A DNA stretch of 64,000 nt. Origin: Pascua guehoae. Its lineage: Eukaryota > Basidiomycota > Tremellomycetes > Trichosporonales > Trichosporonaceae. Positions 45,004-56,200 of the stretch are shown here, piece by piece. The translations under genes and the position numbers were made by a program. The notes under the pieces were generated by a model. That model was not told the origin of the DNA. It worked only from the letters and a program-made list of their open reading frames with translations, and made no database searches. The stretch lies in the NCBI GenBank assembly GCA_001600415.1, contig BCJX01000011.1, positions 488,962-552,961 on the forward strand. The letters are read 5' to 3'. Within the stretch, counting starts at the first letter, position 1. The number at the start of each line of letters is the position of its first letter.

Positions 45004-46612
45004 CTTGTGGCGGTTGGCGTTTGTCGTTGTTGTCTGTCGTGTTTGTCGTGTTGGTGGTCGTCGTCGTGTTGGTCGTTGTGGTCGTTGTGGCCGTCGTGGT
45101 CGTCGTTTTCGTTGTCCTCGTGTTTGTCGTGGTCTGTCGTCTGTCGTCTGCGGTCTGTCGTCTTTCATCTGTCGTCTGTCGTCTGTGATCTGTCATCGTT
45201 GTCGTATTTGTCGCGGCCGTGTTCGTCGCGCTCGTCATCTGTAGTCCGGTCTCGGCTCCGGGTATTCTCCGTTCTCCGCCTGTGTGGGTATGCTCCGCTC
45301 GTTGGCGACTGCCACTAGCATAGTCCACTTGGCATTGTTTGTGGCCTTGTCACTGTTGGTGTTTGTCATGTCCCGGTAATCGCGAGCTGTGGTCTGCGGT
45401 TATCGGTTGCGTCTTGCCTCTCCCTGCCATGACCGCGCTCGAACACACCTCCCTGCCATGGCCGCGCTCGAACACACCTCCCTGCCATGACCGCGCTCGA
45501 ACACACGTGGTTCCCGTCTGCGGCGGATACGAGCCTGCCTGCACCCTCTGGGGACAGCCGCCTTCCTTGCTTGTGCCATTATTCGTGCTCTTGCTGGTTC
45601 AAGTCGTCTACTTGACGTCTACTTGATGGCGGTTATTGCTGCCTTGGCGCATTGTCTTCTTCCAGTTCGGTCGGCGGCCGTTGATAGCTCGACCGGTGTT
45701 GCCCGTCGCCGGGCACTCCCTCGATGTCTGCTGTCCAGCCGTTCTCTCCTGTTTGCTCTGCCCTCTTTCAGCTAGTACCATTCCCATCTTTCCAGCAGGA
45801 GCGCTACCCTCTTTTCACCAGGGGCGCTCTCTGTGGACCCCTCCCACTCTCATCTTCACCCACTGTCCTTGACTGCATGTTATCAGTCACCCCTACCCCC
45901 TTCCTATCCTTCCAAGTCCTCCCCCTCTCGCTCCTCCCCGGCCTGAGCCCCACCCCCCCCGACCCAGCTCACACCCCCAGTCGTCAGTGTCGGGCGCACG
46001 CTGCAGCCGTCCCAATCCCTCCCCGTCGGCTCCTCTGCGTCCTTTTTCTCCACGGACGCGGAAAACATTGCGCGCGCGCACGCCGTCTTCAACAAGGACC
46101 TGGCGCGCGCACACGAGCTGCGCCCAATGGGCCAGTGGGCGTCATCGTCGACCTCGAACACGGACGCGCTCTCGCTCTCGCCCCGCGCGCGCGAGCTGCG
46201 TCTAGGCGCCGACGCCGACGACGATTTCGCCCTCTCGCGCGGCCTCAAGCGCAACGGACACGCCGCCAACGCCTCGGCACCCTCTGACGGCATCAACTAT
46301 GCGAGCCCACCCGGGGCGCTCGCCACGCCTCCAAACACGGCGTCAGACTTCCCGCCCGTCTTCACGTCGCCCGTCATTTCCCACCCCGCGCTCGCGGGAG
46401 ACGCGGCCCTCATGCCCCCGCCCCCCGTACCCTCGCGCACGACGCGCGCCCTCCCCCGCCGCGGGTTTTCAAAGACGGTCTCGGCCCCCGTCCTCGGCGG
46501 ATGGGGTATGGATGTCGACACTGGGTCTGGGGCTGAAGAGTTGGGGGTGCAGGCAGAGGACGACGAGGACGGGTTCGACGTGAGCGAGTGGGCCAAGAGC
46601 GAGGAGTTTTGA
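44769..46612 (+). CDS. Unassigned protein with an unusually long intron; possible RNR-inhibitor-like motif
   Basis: Exon 1 (44769-44916; begins MSAPTTPDAKRQQR) ends in phase 1 at a GTGAGT donor and exon 2 (45981-46612) restores the frame after a CCCCCAG acceptor, giving 259 aa. The intervening 1064 nt are far longer than most introns here and contain a 74-nt G run and two repeat types. The product is hydrophilic and looks disordered, with SVGRRSRQVVSVGRTL spanning the junction, NIARAHAVFNKDLARAHELR, RRGFSKTVSAPVLGGW, and an acidic tail with DGFDVSEWAKSEEF. The junction motif and acidic/aromatic tail loosely recall small ribonucleotide-reductase inhibitors (Dif1/Spd1/Sml1), but I hold this only as a hypothesis. 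If the join is wrong, exon 2 would need another 5' exon. Confidence 0.6.
44929..45002. repeat. 74-nt homopolymeric G tract in an intron
   Basis: Uninterrupted G run beginning 12 nt after the 5' splice site of the intron 44917-45980, on the sense strand of the gene. A run of this length is prone to polymerase slippage, so the real copy number may differ from the assembly. Confidence 0.85.
45010..45240. repeat. Degenerate TGTCGT/GTCGT-rich low-complexity stretch
   Basis: Many imperfect copies of GTCGT, TGTCGT and CTGTCGT in the same long intron, directly after the G run. Likely grown by slippage. Confidence 0.8.
45421..45507. repeat. 29-nt minisatellite, three copies
   Basis: Three tandem 29-nt copies (unit starts tccctgccatgaccgcgctc), nearly identical, within the same long intron. 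Confidence 0.92.
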
Positions 46613-47248
46613 GTCTAGAGCAGAGACGAGGACAGGGGCGATTTTACTCTCACTCCTCCCCTCGCATCTCGAGCGCCGTTCGAGTCGGGACTGCGCGGCG
46701 GGCCCACGTTTGTACTGTATACCTATCCATGCGTTTGTTGAGTCGTGCCACGTGCCGTGTGCTTGTGCCGTGGGCTTGTCGAGTCGTGCCACAGGTGCGC
46801 ATTTGGCAGGGAGAGCAGTGGTGCGGTCGTGTGGCGCGTTGCGTTTCTCCCCTCTTCGCCACGCAGCTTCACGAGTCGTATTGACGTGCGTCGCGCTGCC
46901 TTCTTCACCACAGCTTCACCAGGCGGTTTCACGAGTCGACTTGGCGTGCGTGCGTCACACTGCCGTCCTCACCAGGCAGCTTCACCGACTGGCCAGGCTG
47001 CAGCGCCCAGGAGCCATAGCTAGGGGGCAGCCTGCAAAGACTAGCGGTTGTGACCTCTATTGGCACGTCTAGGTGACTAGACGGAGTCGTCGGTGGATGC
47101 CAACGTGCACGCCATACTTGTCCGAAGCACTTGTAGACGACGCAGTCGCCCCATTGGCATCGATGTAGCTACCTCTGACGATCCCCTGCACCCCGACTCG
47201 AGCACCGTTTACATTTCTCGTCTAATTCTAACACTTACTCTACACGCA
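46613..47248. other. Convergent intergenic gap
   Basis: 636 nt between the 3' ends of two convergent genes. It contains degenerate CGTGCCAC/TTCACGAGTCG-like repeats (about 46740-46990) but no gene. Confidence 0.5.
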
Positions 47249-50200
47249 CTACTCATCACCATCGTCTGCCTTATTCTTGCCCACGACGTCGTTCTGGCGA
47301 ATAAACAGCGCACTGACGAGGGTGCCGACCGCGACGACGCCGGCGGCGACCCACACGGCGCGCAGGCTGGCGGCGTAGGCTGCGAGTGCGCGCTGCTGGA
47401 GGTGGAGTGGCAGTGTCCGGATGGCGGCTTTGGAGTGCACGACGGCGTCGATGATGCGTTCGCGCTCGGGGAGGGAGAGCGGGGGGGAGAGGTTGGACAG
47501 GCGGGCGCCGAGCTGGGAGACGAGGGCGCCGACCTGGATCGAGCCGCCGAGGGAGACGCCGAGGGTCGAGCCGAGGGAGCGGACGGTGTAGAGGAGCGCG
47601 GTGGCTTTGGGCATTGTGTGGGCGTCGACGGTGGAGATGAGGGCGACTGGGTGGGGTTAATGGCGTTCTGGCGGAAGGGGGGGAGGGGGGGAGGGGGCAG
47701 ACTAGGGTGTGTATGTGGGGGGAGGGGGGTGAGAGGGACGGGAATGAGGAGGGACGGGAATGAGGAGGGGCGGAACGGAGGGGTGGAAGGGACGGTGATA
47801 GCGAGGTGGGGCGAGAGAGGACGAGAACAAGAAGGTGGGAAGAGAGTAGAGAACGAGGAGCAGTGGAGGACATGTTGAGGACGCGGAGGAACAGAGAATG
47901 CAGCGAGTGGTGCACGTAGATAATAGGGAGGGCCAGCATGAGATCAAGGTGGACGGAGAAGCGGGAACGAGTGGTAGGGAGGATGGGCCGTTGACAGGGA
48001 CGAGGGCTAGAGGGAGATGCGGCAGAGGGGGAGGAGACAGAGGCGCAAGCGCCAAGTGAGACTTGGAGATGGGTCTCTAAATAACGCGCTCAACATAATT
48101 GAACGCGAGGTCAAGTTGAGCCGCGGTCCACCAAAGTCCCAGAAAGCAAACAAATGACAGGACAAAATGGGACCAAACAACTATCAGCTCAAGCGCAGTG
48201 ATTCCAAAGCTCGACGACACAATGAAGGCAAGAACCACAGCGGCCCAGAAAACGCAAACCCGGATGTGATGTAAACAGAGACGCGAAAACAGACACTCAC
48301 TAAGTGTGACGCAGAGAAAGATGGCGTAGCCGATATTCGTCGGGAGGACGGTGGCATAGTATCCCCACCACGGCCAGGAGGGATTCCAGCGCGTGGCGAC
48401 AAACGCGGACGCGATGGTGGGCACGAGGGCGAGCACGCCGAGCCAGGTGTACCGTCCGCCCCTGCGGATGTGGCTGGGGTTAGCACGGCGTTGCGTACGG
48501 GGTAGAGGTAGGGGGTAGAGGTAAGGTGGAGGGGATGGGGTAGAGGTAGGGTAGAGGTAGGGTAGAGTGGATGGAGTAGAGGTAGGTATACGAAGCATAA
48601 GGCAAATGTAGGGTAGTAGGATGACAGGCCCCTCGGGGTTTCCTGTTGCCCAAACAAACCCAACCCGCCGGTGTCACACTCACTGCCCCGCAAAGAGCGA
48701 TCCGGTGCTCAGGCCAATACCCGAGCACACACTAACGACGAGCCCGGCCTCTGCGCCAGTCGAGTCGAGGAGGACGGCAAAGTACGTGGGCACGTGGAAG
48801 AGGTATGCCTGGGAGGCGATACTGAGAAGCATGCCCGAAGTCCAGATGGCGACGAGCTGGCGGGAGCGGAAGAGCTTGAGTGGGATCAGGGGCCGGCGGA
48901 CGCGGTGTTCCACGACTGTAAACAGTGTGATGGAGACGAGGGCGGCGGCGAGGAGTCCCCACACGCGTGGGTCCGACCAGGGGCGGAAGAAGGATGTGTG
49001 GAAGGATAACCCCAGGATCAGGGCCGAGACGGACCCGAGGAGCAGGGCCGAGCCGAGCCAGTCGAGCGATGCCAGGCCAGACCACGCCGACGCGTGCGTG
49101 GGCGCAATGGGCGGTTCGGGGAGGAAGAAGCCGACGACAAATGCGCACCAGAGCACAATCGGCGCTTGGACCCAGAAGGAAAAGCGCCACCCGTACGTGT
49201 CTGCCAGGAGGCCAGAGAGGGGCCCTCCGATCGCGGCGCCGATGCCAAAGACGGTCATCATGATGCCTGGCGTTAGTGGTGTGGGAGAAAAAAAAGGGGT
49301 GGGATGTGGGAAGGGAAGTATGGGGTATTGATGGAGATAGCGCCGAGAGCCGAGCAGGTGACGTCGATGGAGTCGGCAGGCATGCCGGTAGCTCTGGACG
49401 ACATGTCGACTGGTAAATCGACGAACGTGTTGTTCGATCGAAGACAGGATCACAGAACTGTGGCAGTGCCTCATTTACGCTATCACACGGCCAAGAGGCC
49501 GCATGCCAAGAAACAGAATACGTTCGAGCATGTGCAATGGAGAGATGTGCACCAGGAAAGCACGAGTTTGATGAAGCACATGCTCGAACGTATTCTAATG
49601 AAACGTTGGCGGCCCAGAGACTTGAGTGTATTCCCGTTACAGCCTGGAGTTTGGCTCTGGAGGGCACCAGTCACGATTCCAGCTTCACGCAGAGAACCGT
49701 TCCCAGCACATGCACATGGAGCTCGCGCAATCCGGATGCCTCTCTCCCTTCCCCCTCTCTTCCCGTCTCCCTTTACCTCTCTCGTCGCCTTACGCCGACA
49801 ACCTCACGCCCTCACAACCCACAACCACCTCACGCCCCCAGTCACACCACGCCCAACTCACCCTGATAAAACCCCCTCTCTCTCAAATCCACCAAATCCG
49901 TCAAAATAACAGCAGACACAGTCAACAGCCCCCCGCCGCCAAGCCCACTGAGCGCCCTCGCCGCAATGAGAGCGTACATGTCGGGCGCGAGCGCGCACGC
50001 GACGCTCCCCGCCGCGAAAAACGTGCACGCCGTCAGCATGGCGAACCGCCGCCCGAGCGTGTCGATCAGCACGCCGTACACGGGAATGCCGGCCGTGTTG
50101 CCCAGCGTAAACACCGAGCCCAGGTACGAGGCGAGCTCGGCGTGCTGGAACGCGCTTGAGATGGTCGGTGCGAGTGTTGGGATGGCGGTGGACTGGAAGG

Positions 50201-50908
50201 CAAAGGCAAAGTTGGACGACCAGATGCCGGCGCTGGTGTGTCAGTGGCCGTGTGCGAGGGTTGGGGGGAGTTGTGGTTGTGCTTGGTGGCCGTCTGTTCC
50301 TCTACCACGAGCGCGTCTCGCTCCTGGTGTCTTCGTATCTCGGTCTCTCTAGCTTGTCTCCGCCCTCTAGGTCATCGTCGTCACCTCCGTTCTCATCGCA
50401 CCCAGTGATCCACCCGGCTGCGTTGTGGACGCCTTGCCGTTGTCTCCAATACCACTTCAAAGTCATACCCGTCCTACCCCATTCTTCTAGCTCCGACTCG
50501 TCTTCTCTGTCCCACCGTTCTCCAGTCGACCGCTCTCCTATTCCTTGCCTCCAACAAGTATTCCACCGCCCCTCTGCACAATGTCTCGCATCATCTCTCC
50601 ATCTCCTCTCTCACCCATCTCGCACACGCAATCCCATCTTCCACCGCCATTCGCCCCTACCCCCTCCACTGCCACCCCACTCCCTGCCCTGCCCGCCGTC
50701 CCGAATCCCTTTCGTCACATCCTCACACATTCCCCTTCCCATCGCATACCCACCGCTCCCAGCACACTCCCATGGTTCCCAGCCCGGACACTTCTCATCC
50801 CACTCGACCCCAACACACTCTGCCGCCAACCCATGGTCCCTAAACCTCCCCGTCCCCTTTCCCACCCCCGCCCTCCAGACTACGAATACCCAGCACACCC
50901 AAACCCAG

Positions 50909-50976
<68 letters not shown>

Positions 50977-51544
50977 AAACCAAAACCCCGCCCCCCCCAA
51001 CCCCCCCCCCCCCCCCCCCCCAAATCCCTAAGCCCAAACCCAGCCCAAACCCGCCCGAGCCCCAAGCCAAACCCAAACCGACGTACCAAATAAGACACAA
51101 CCGCGCACTACTCATACTCTCCTTCAACGGCCTCGGCCGCGGCCGCTGCGCCATCGGCGGCGGTGCCGCCCCCGCCGCCGGCGTCAATCCGACACGGGGC
51201 GAGATGGGCGTAGCAGGCAACGAGTACCGGCGTGTTCCTGTTCCGTTCTGCGTCCCATTCTGCGTTCCATTCCGCGTTCCATTCTGCGTTTGCCCATTCA
51301 GCGTGCGTACGGCCCCATTCCGTTCGACCCCATCCACACCCCCATGGCTCCCGTATCCCGCCTCGTCGTCCCCATTCCCATTTATACGCGCCCCGCGACA
51401 CGGCGTGCAGCTCTCGGAACACGGCGTGCACGTGCCGGAACTGGACGGGGTGAATGTGCCCGTAGGCGTCCATGTGCCCGGGGTCAGTGTGCTCGAGGAC
51501 GCCGTGAGGGAGGTCGCGAGGAGGGGGGTGCGTTCGGTTGGCAT
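47249..51544 (-). CDS. MFS transporter (DHA2-like drug or vacuolar basic amino acid type)
   Basis: Exons 51544-51087, 50232-49862, 49266-48684, 48461-48301 and 47646-47249 are phase-consistent and give 656 aa. The first about 150 residues are a Ser/Thr/Gly-rich cytosolic tail beginning MPTERTPLL; an ERTPLL-like dileucine signal is common in vacuolar Fnx1/Vba-type carriers. Then come MFS helices: GIWSSNFAFAFQSTAIPTLAP, the loop GVLIDTLGRRFAML (G-x3-D-x2-GRR signature), ALSGLGGGGLLTVSAVI, and GPLSGLLADTYGWRFSFWVQAP. The joined length suits 12-14 helices. It probably exports drugs or moves basic amino acids into the vacuole using protons; substrate unknown. Four introns of 854, 595, 222 and 654 nt are much longer than most introns in this window. 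Confidence 0.88.
49515..49596. repeat. Perfect 21-bp inverted repeat with a 40-nt loop
   Basis: Arms 49515-49535 and 49576-49596 are exact reverse complements; the complementarity stops abruptly at both ends. It lies in the 595-nt second intron of the MFS gene. In RNA it would form a stable stem-loop on either strand. It may be a hairpin RNA, a relic of inverted-repeat DNA, or an intron folding element. Confidence 0.9.
50909..50974. repeat. 66-nt homopolymeric C tract (G tract on the sense strand) in an intron
   Basis: An uninterrupted C run, followed by a second run of 21 C (51001-51021). Both lie in the first intron (50233-51086) of the minus-strand MFS gene, so the transcript carries G runs. 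The donor-proximal intron sequence also has GGTTT/GGGTTTG units. Confidence 0.85.
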
Positions 51545-52606
51545 CGTGGGCGCGCGGGGAGGGGGGGGGGGGGACAGAGGGGTGGAGAGGGTGGGAGAGG
51601 GGAAAGAGAGGGGTGTGTTGGTTGGGGGAGGCCGGGGGGACGATCCGATGACGGCTAGGACGTCACAGGGGGCTCAGAGGCGGAGTGGTCCTCGGTATGG
51701 TCCTCGGTATGGTCCTCGGTATGGTCTCGGAGTCCAGTGTACGGTCCAGCGTGCGGTCCCGTGTGCGATGGAGGCCAGAGCCGTGCTAACCGTGCAATGT
51801 CGTGAGTCCCAGGTGCGTGCGGTGCGGAGGTCAACTCCTATATCCCAGATAGACGACGGCGAGCAAGCTCGGGTCGGTCGTCCTCGATACGGTGGGAAAC
51901 TCTGTGGACGCGATGGACGCCAGTACACTATGCCAGTATGCCACGCCAGTACGCCAGACGAGTCACAGTCCGAGTCTGTCCGATCTACGAACAGGTGAAG
52001 AGAGTGTATGCGACGTATGCAACCTGACCTGGTCGAGCATGCCCATGACCCGACCCATGGATGCAGAATGTTGGTTGGGGAATCGCGACACATGACGCCC
52101 AGCTGGCCGTGTGCTGAATCATCGCTTCCGGCGGAGGTCGGTAGCCTGCGAATGTGCGAGGGGGGGTGGGTTTGCGATGGGGAGCAAGGGAGAAAGACGA
52201 GACATGACGACAGGGCCAGGCCCGGGCGATCAGTTTACAGTAGTTCGGATGTGGCCGTGCGCCGATGGGAGCCGATTGGCCGCATGCGCTCCCACCCCGC
52301 CCGGCCCTAGCCTGCAGCCATGCAGCGGGCCATGGAGCCTCGATAGTGCAGTTTGGTTTGCAGGGGTGGTAATGATGGCATGGGGGGTCATGCATGCGCG
52401 GGGCCATGACGGGAATAGGTCTGGAGCGCATGGACAGGCCGAGTGACCATGAGCATGTGGAGTGGTGGAGTTGGTCGAGTTGGTGTCGACGGGTTTGTGG
52501 AGTGTGGTTTGCACTCGACTTGGAGCCGTTCCCCATCATTTCAGACGGTTGATCTGTTGATCGCGATGCATCCCATGGATCGCATGCATCCGCGGGCCAC
52601 GGCCAC

Positions 52607-52637
52607 GGGGTACAGTACACGAATACTGTAGTACCCC
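52607..52637. other. Hairpin of TACAGTA/TACTGTA with GGGG/CCCC flanks
   Basis: Stems 52611-52617 (TACAGTA) and 52624-52630 (TACTGTA) are perfectly complementary around a 6-nt loop, and are flanked by GGGG on the left and, after three extra bases, CCCC on the right. It belongs to the TACTGTA motif family seen elsewhere in the window. Confidence 0.6.
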
Positions 52638-53029
52638 TAGGACGACTGCGCGGCCAAACCCAAACCTTGGGTCAGGATCTGGATCGTCGACCTGGCCATG
52701 TAATGTCACACCAATGCCAGTACGCGCGCCGTACCTTTCTCTCACGATCCCGCGCCAAGGCACCTGCAAACTCCTGGCCCAGACAAACTCTACTTCCAAT
52801 TCCACTCCCATCTCCACTTGCTACTTCCACTCTCTACTTCCGTCTTGTCGTACACGGGCCGTGCTCAAGGCTACAGTATACATGCAATGCTATCCGTCCT
52901 TGTCCAATGCAGCGAGCGTGTGGGTGGAATACTGGTACTAGCGCGTCGTGCTCTGCGAAATGATCCGGTGTATGGTGCTGGCGTGTCGGTCTGGCGTGTG
53001 GGTTCTGGAACGTATGTGTGTGGGGGGTT

Positions 53030-53032
<3 letters not shown>

Positions 53033-53065
<33 letters not shown>
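53033..53065. repeat. (GT)n microsatellite
   Basis: About sixteen GT dinucleotides in the 3' flank of the Kcs1 gene. Confidence 0.95.
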
Positions 53066-53067
<2 letters not shown>

Positions 53068-53239
53068 GTGCGAAGACGGGGGAGCGGTAGGTGGATGGGA
53101 GAGGATTGGATAGGTTTGTGGTGGAGAAGGTTGTGATTTCGTAAAGGGAAAGGTAGAGGGACGGGGGCGATGGGAGGGAAAGCAAGTACGGATCACCGGG
53201 GTACCTAGCGTGTGGCAATGTGGAGAGCACAAACACTTG

Positions 53240-56200
53240 CTAGGTCGATAGGTATCGCGTGTCAAAGTCTGTGGGGAACAAGGCGTCAAACACGTTCTCG
53301 TTCTGGAATACTGGGAGTGGCGGCGGGATGTGTGCCGCCTTGTAGCTCTGGCTGCTCGCACCGTTGGCTCCGGTGGCACCAGCGGTACCGTTTGCCGCGG
53401 CAGAACCCTTGACCGGGCTGGGTGCTCGCGCTACATTTGCCGAAGACGCAGCGGCCTTGCGCAGCTCAACCTCGTCGTTGTAAATCGACCGGAGCGACTT
53501 AACAATGGATTGGATGCCAAAGATGAATCCGAGGTCGGGCTTGCGCGGTTGGTGGGGCGGGAAGCGTGCCAGAGCAAGCCCCGTCGCCTCATCAAAGAGC
53601 GGCAGGTAGCCCTTGCCCATGTCCGGCGGGTCCGACACGCCACGAGGGTACGGGAAGATGATATCCTTGCCCGTCGTCGTGTGCGCAAAGTCGACAATGC
53701 GCACGACAATCTCGCCGCGGCGATGGGGTGCATGGGACTTGGTGCAATTGTTCGTGCTCCTGGCGTGCGTGGGCGTCGTTGCCTCGGTTGCATGAGTCGT
53801 CCTCTCCTCGACGCTGCGGCTCCTGTGCGATAGACGGCGCCGAACACCAGCGCCTGTGACCGGCTCAAACAGCTCGGCCCGCCCGTCCGGGTAGTGCTGG
53901 CGGGCGTGGGCGTGGCGCGCAAAGTGCTCCTGCACCTCCTGGTCGCCGTCGTAGATGAGCAGGATTGAGCAGCCGTAAAAGCGGAACCCGTTGAGCTTGG
54001 AGAGCACGGCCGCGAGATTGTACAGCTTTTGGATGAGCGGCGGAATCTGCTCAATAAGCAGGTGGTTGCCGTCCGTGAGGTAAAAGGCCAACGCCCGCGG
54101 AAAGTCTTCAGTCTTGAGCGCTCGTCCGCGGTACTTGTTCTTGGACGTAAAGCTCTCGGTCGCATTGTTCCAGACCTGTGGTTAGCATGAGCTGAACGGT
54201 ATTTGACGGGTAGGTTGAAGATGCCAACACGCCCCGCTTCGGACGAGGAACCACCGGCCATGGCGCAGGGATCCCAATGCTGTGCCAAGAACCACAACCC
54301 CGCGGCTACACCTACTCAACTCACCTGCATACCACACATGCGCACACCGAGGGTGCGGCTGGTCGTCCGGTCGCACTTCTTGCGCTGGCTAAACTTCTTG
54401 AGTGGCGTTGCGTCGTAGCCGTATTGCCGTGTGCCCATCTTCAGATCCAGCACACACGGGCGCTTGAGACGACCGGTGAGATCCTCCATAAAGATGAACA
54501 GCTCCTGGCGTGCAATCTCTTCTCCATTGACCGACGTGGGTACGGGCGACGCTGGCAGCGACGTGTCGCGGCCTGTCGTGGGCGAATCCGTCTCACGCAC
54601 AGAGTTGGTGTACCCCGTCTCGGTCGTGTCAAACTCGCTCACCTGTGGCGTGGGCTGCGGCGATGCCGAACGCCGCGCATTCGCGTGCGCTGCCTGCGCC
54701 AGCATGTGCGCGCTCGTGGTAGGCGCGCCGCCAGTTCGCCCCGGGTGGCGCTTCGACAACATCGAGATCGGCTGATCGTCGTCGTCCATCGCAAACAGGC
54801 CACGCTCAGTGCTGTCGTCGCGCCGACGTGTACCGCGCACACTGCCACCCATCTCGCTGCCAGCCCGGGTCTCATCCTTGGACTTGGAACGCGCCCGAGC
54901 CGAAAACGCAAACTCGCTCTGCGTGCGGCGTACGCCACTACCACTCGCGTCCGACTCGGTGCGTGAATGAGCACGCGAACGAAGCCGACTAAACGAGCAA
55001 GCGCCGTCCTTTTCGTCGTCTGCGTCGTCGTCGTGGAGGTGCTGGCGTGACTGCAAGTACTGGCTGCGCTTCTTCCGAAACTTGCGCATGATGGACGAAA
55101 AGACATGGTCCTTGAGCTTGTTGTTTACCGTCGTCGAACCGGTACCGCTAAACGGGCGAGGGGACGGGGGCATGCCGATGGTGGTCATATCTCCACTCTG
55201 GAACATGCCGTGCCGTCCCGAGAATCCGTGGAACGAGTTGGCATGGTGAAGACCAGGACTCGCTGGCGATTGGGCAGGTGTCCGTGGCTCCTCGAGCATG
55301 ACGCGGTGTATTGCCATCATCGGGGTATTCGGCGACGCCGAGTCTTGCAGCGAGATTTGTCCAATCGAGCTCGTTGGGGACAATTCGGTGTGGTGCGAGT
55401 CGGGCGACAGGATACCAGTGGACGACGTGCGGCAATGGGCGCTTCCATTGTCCAGCAAACGCGAGCGGCCACGCCCTCTCTCCATGGACCCAGTGGAGCG
55501 GAAGAGCCAGTCGGGCACGACGTGCCGGTTAAAGTCAAGTGAGACCTCGGGTACCTCAACGTCGGTGTCACTCTTTGCGAGTTCGGGCTGCTGTGCGGGC
55601 GTGGGGGGCATGGACACTGCGGGGGACAGCGCAAGGTCACGTTCCGCAGCTGGGGTTCCAGACCCTTCGGTACCCGTGCGTAAAAGTCGACGGTAGTTGA
55701 CGAGCATGACACCCAGGTACCGTGGGATAAAGGGCAAGAGATCCGGCGCGAGACGTTCCACATCCTCGTAAAAGATGTTCTCGCGCCCGATCAGTGGCTT
55801 GCAGATTGCAGCTCGCGTAAACTGGTAGATGCTGCTGTGGCCACCGACCTTGTGGCCATAGGGGTGGAGTGGGACGGTCATGGCTTCCTCCTCGTCGGTC
55901 TCGGTCTCACTGCCAAACAGCATGCTGTCAGAATCAGACGACGTCGACGTCCACTCGCTGTCATCGTCGTCTTCTTCCACAAACGCGCTTTCCTCAATCG
56001 CAAACGAGCGCCGTGGAGACGGCACGACACGGATCTCAGCCGTCTCCTCCGCGCTGCTTTCGTCTGCAACAGGAATGGGGAACTGCTTCAAGGTACTCTG
56101 GCGCGCAGTACTCTGCCGTGAGCCGCGTGAGCCTCGGTGATCGTCGGGCGTCCACAGCGCTGAAGGAATCTCGGTCGGTGACCCAACACGCTCAATCCCC

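Larger units (their letters stand above)
51545..53239. other. Intergenic region, 1.7 kb
   Basis: Upstream of the MFS gene and downstream of Kcs1. It contains a 15-nt direct repeat (tatggtcctcggtat type, about 51690-51725), a TACAGTA/TACTGTA hairpin (52607-52637) and a (GT)n tract (53033-53065). No gene recognised. Confidence 0.5.

Noticed and set aside
44925..45190. Poly-Gly or poly-Pro open frames over the G tract, and similar ones at 50880-51050
   Set aside because: Homopolymer artefacts inside introns with good donor and acceptor sites in adjoining genes.
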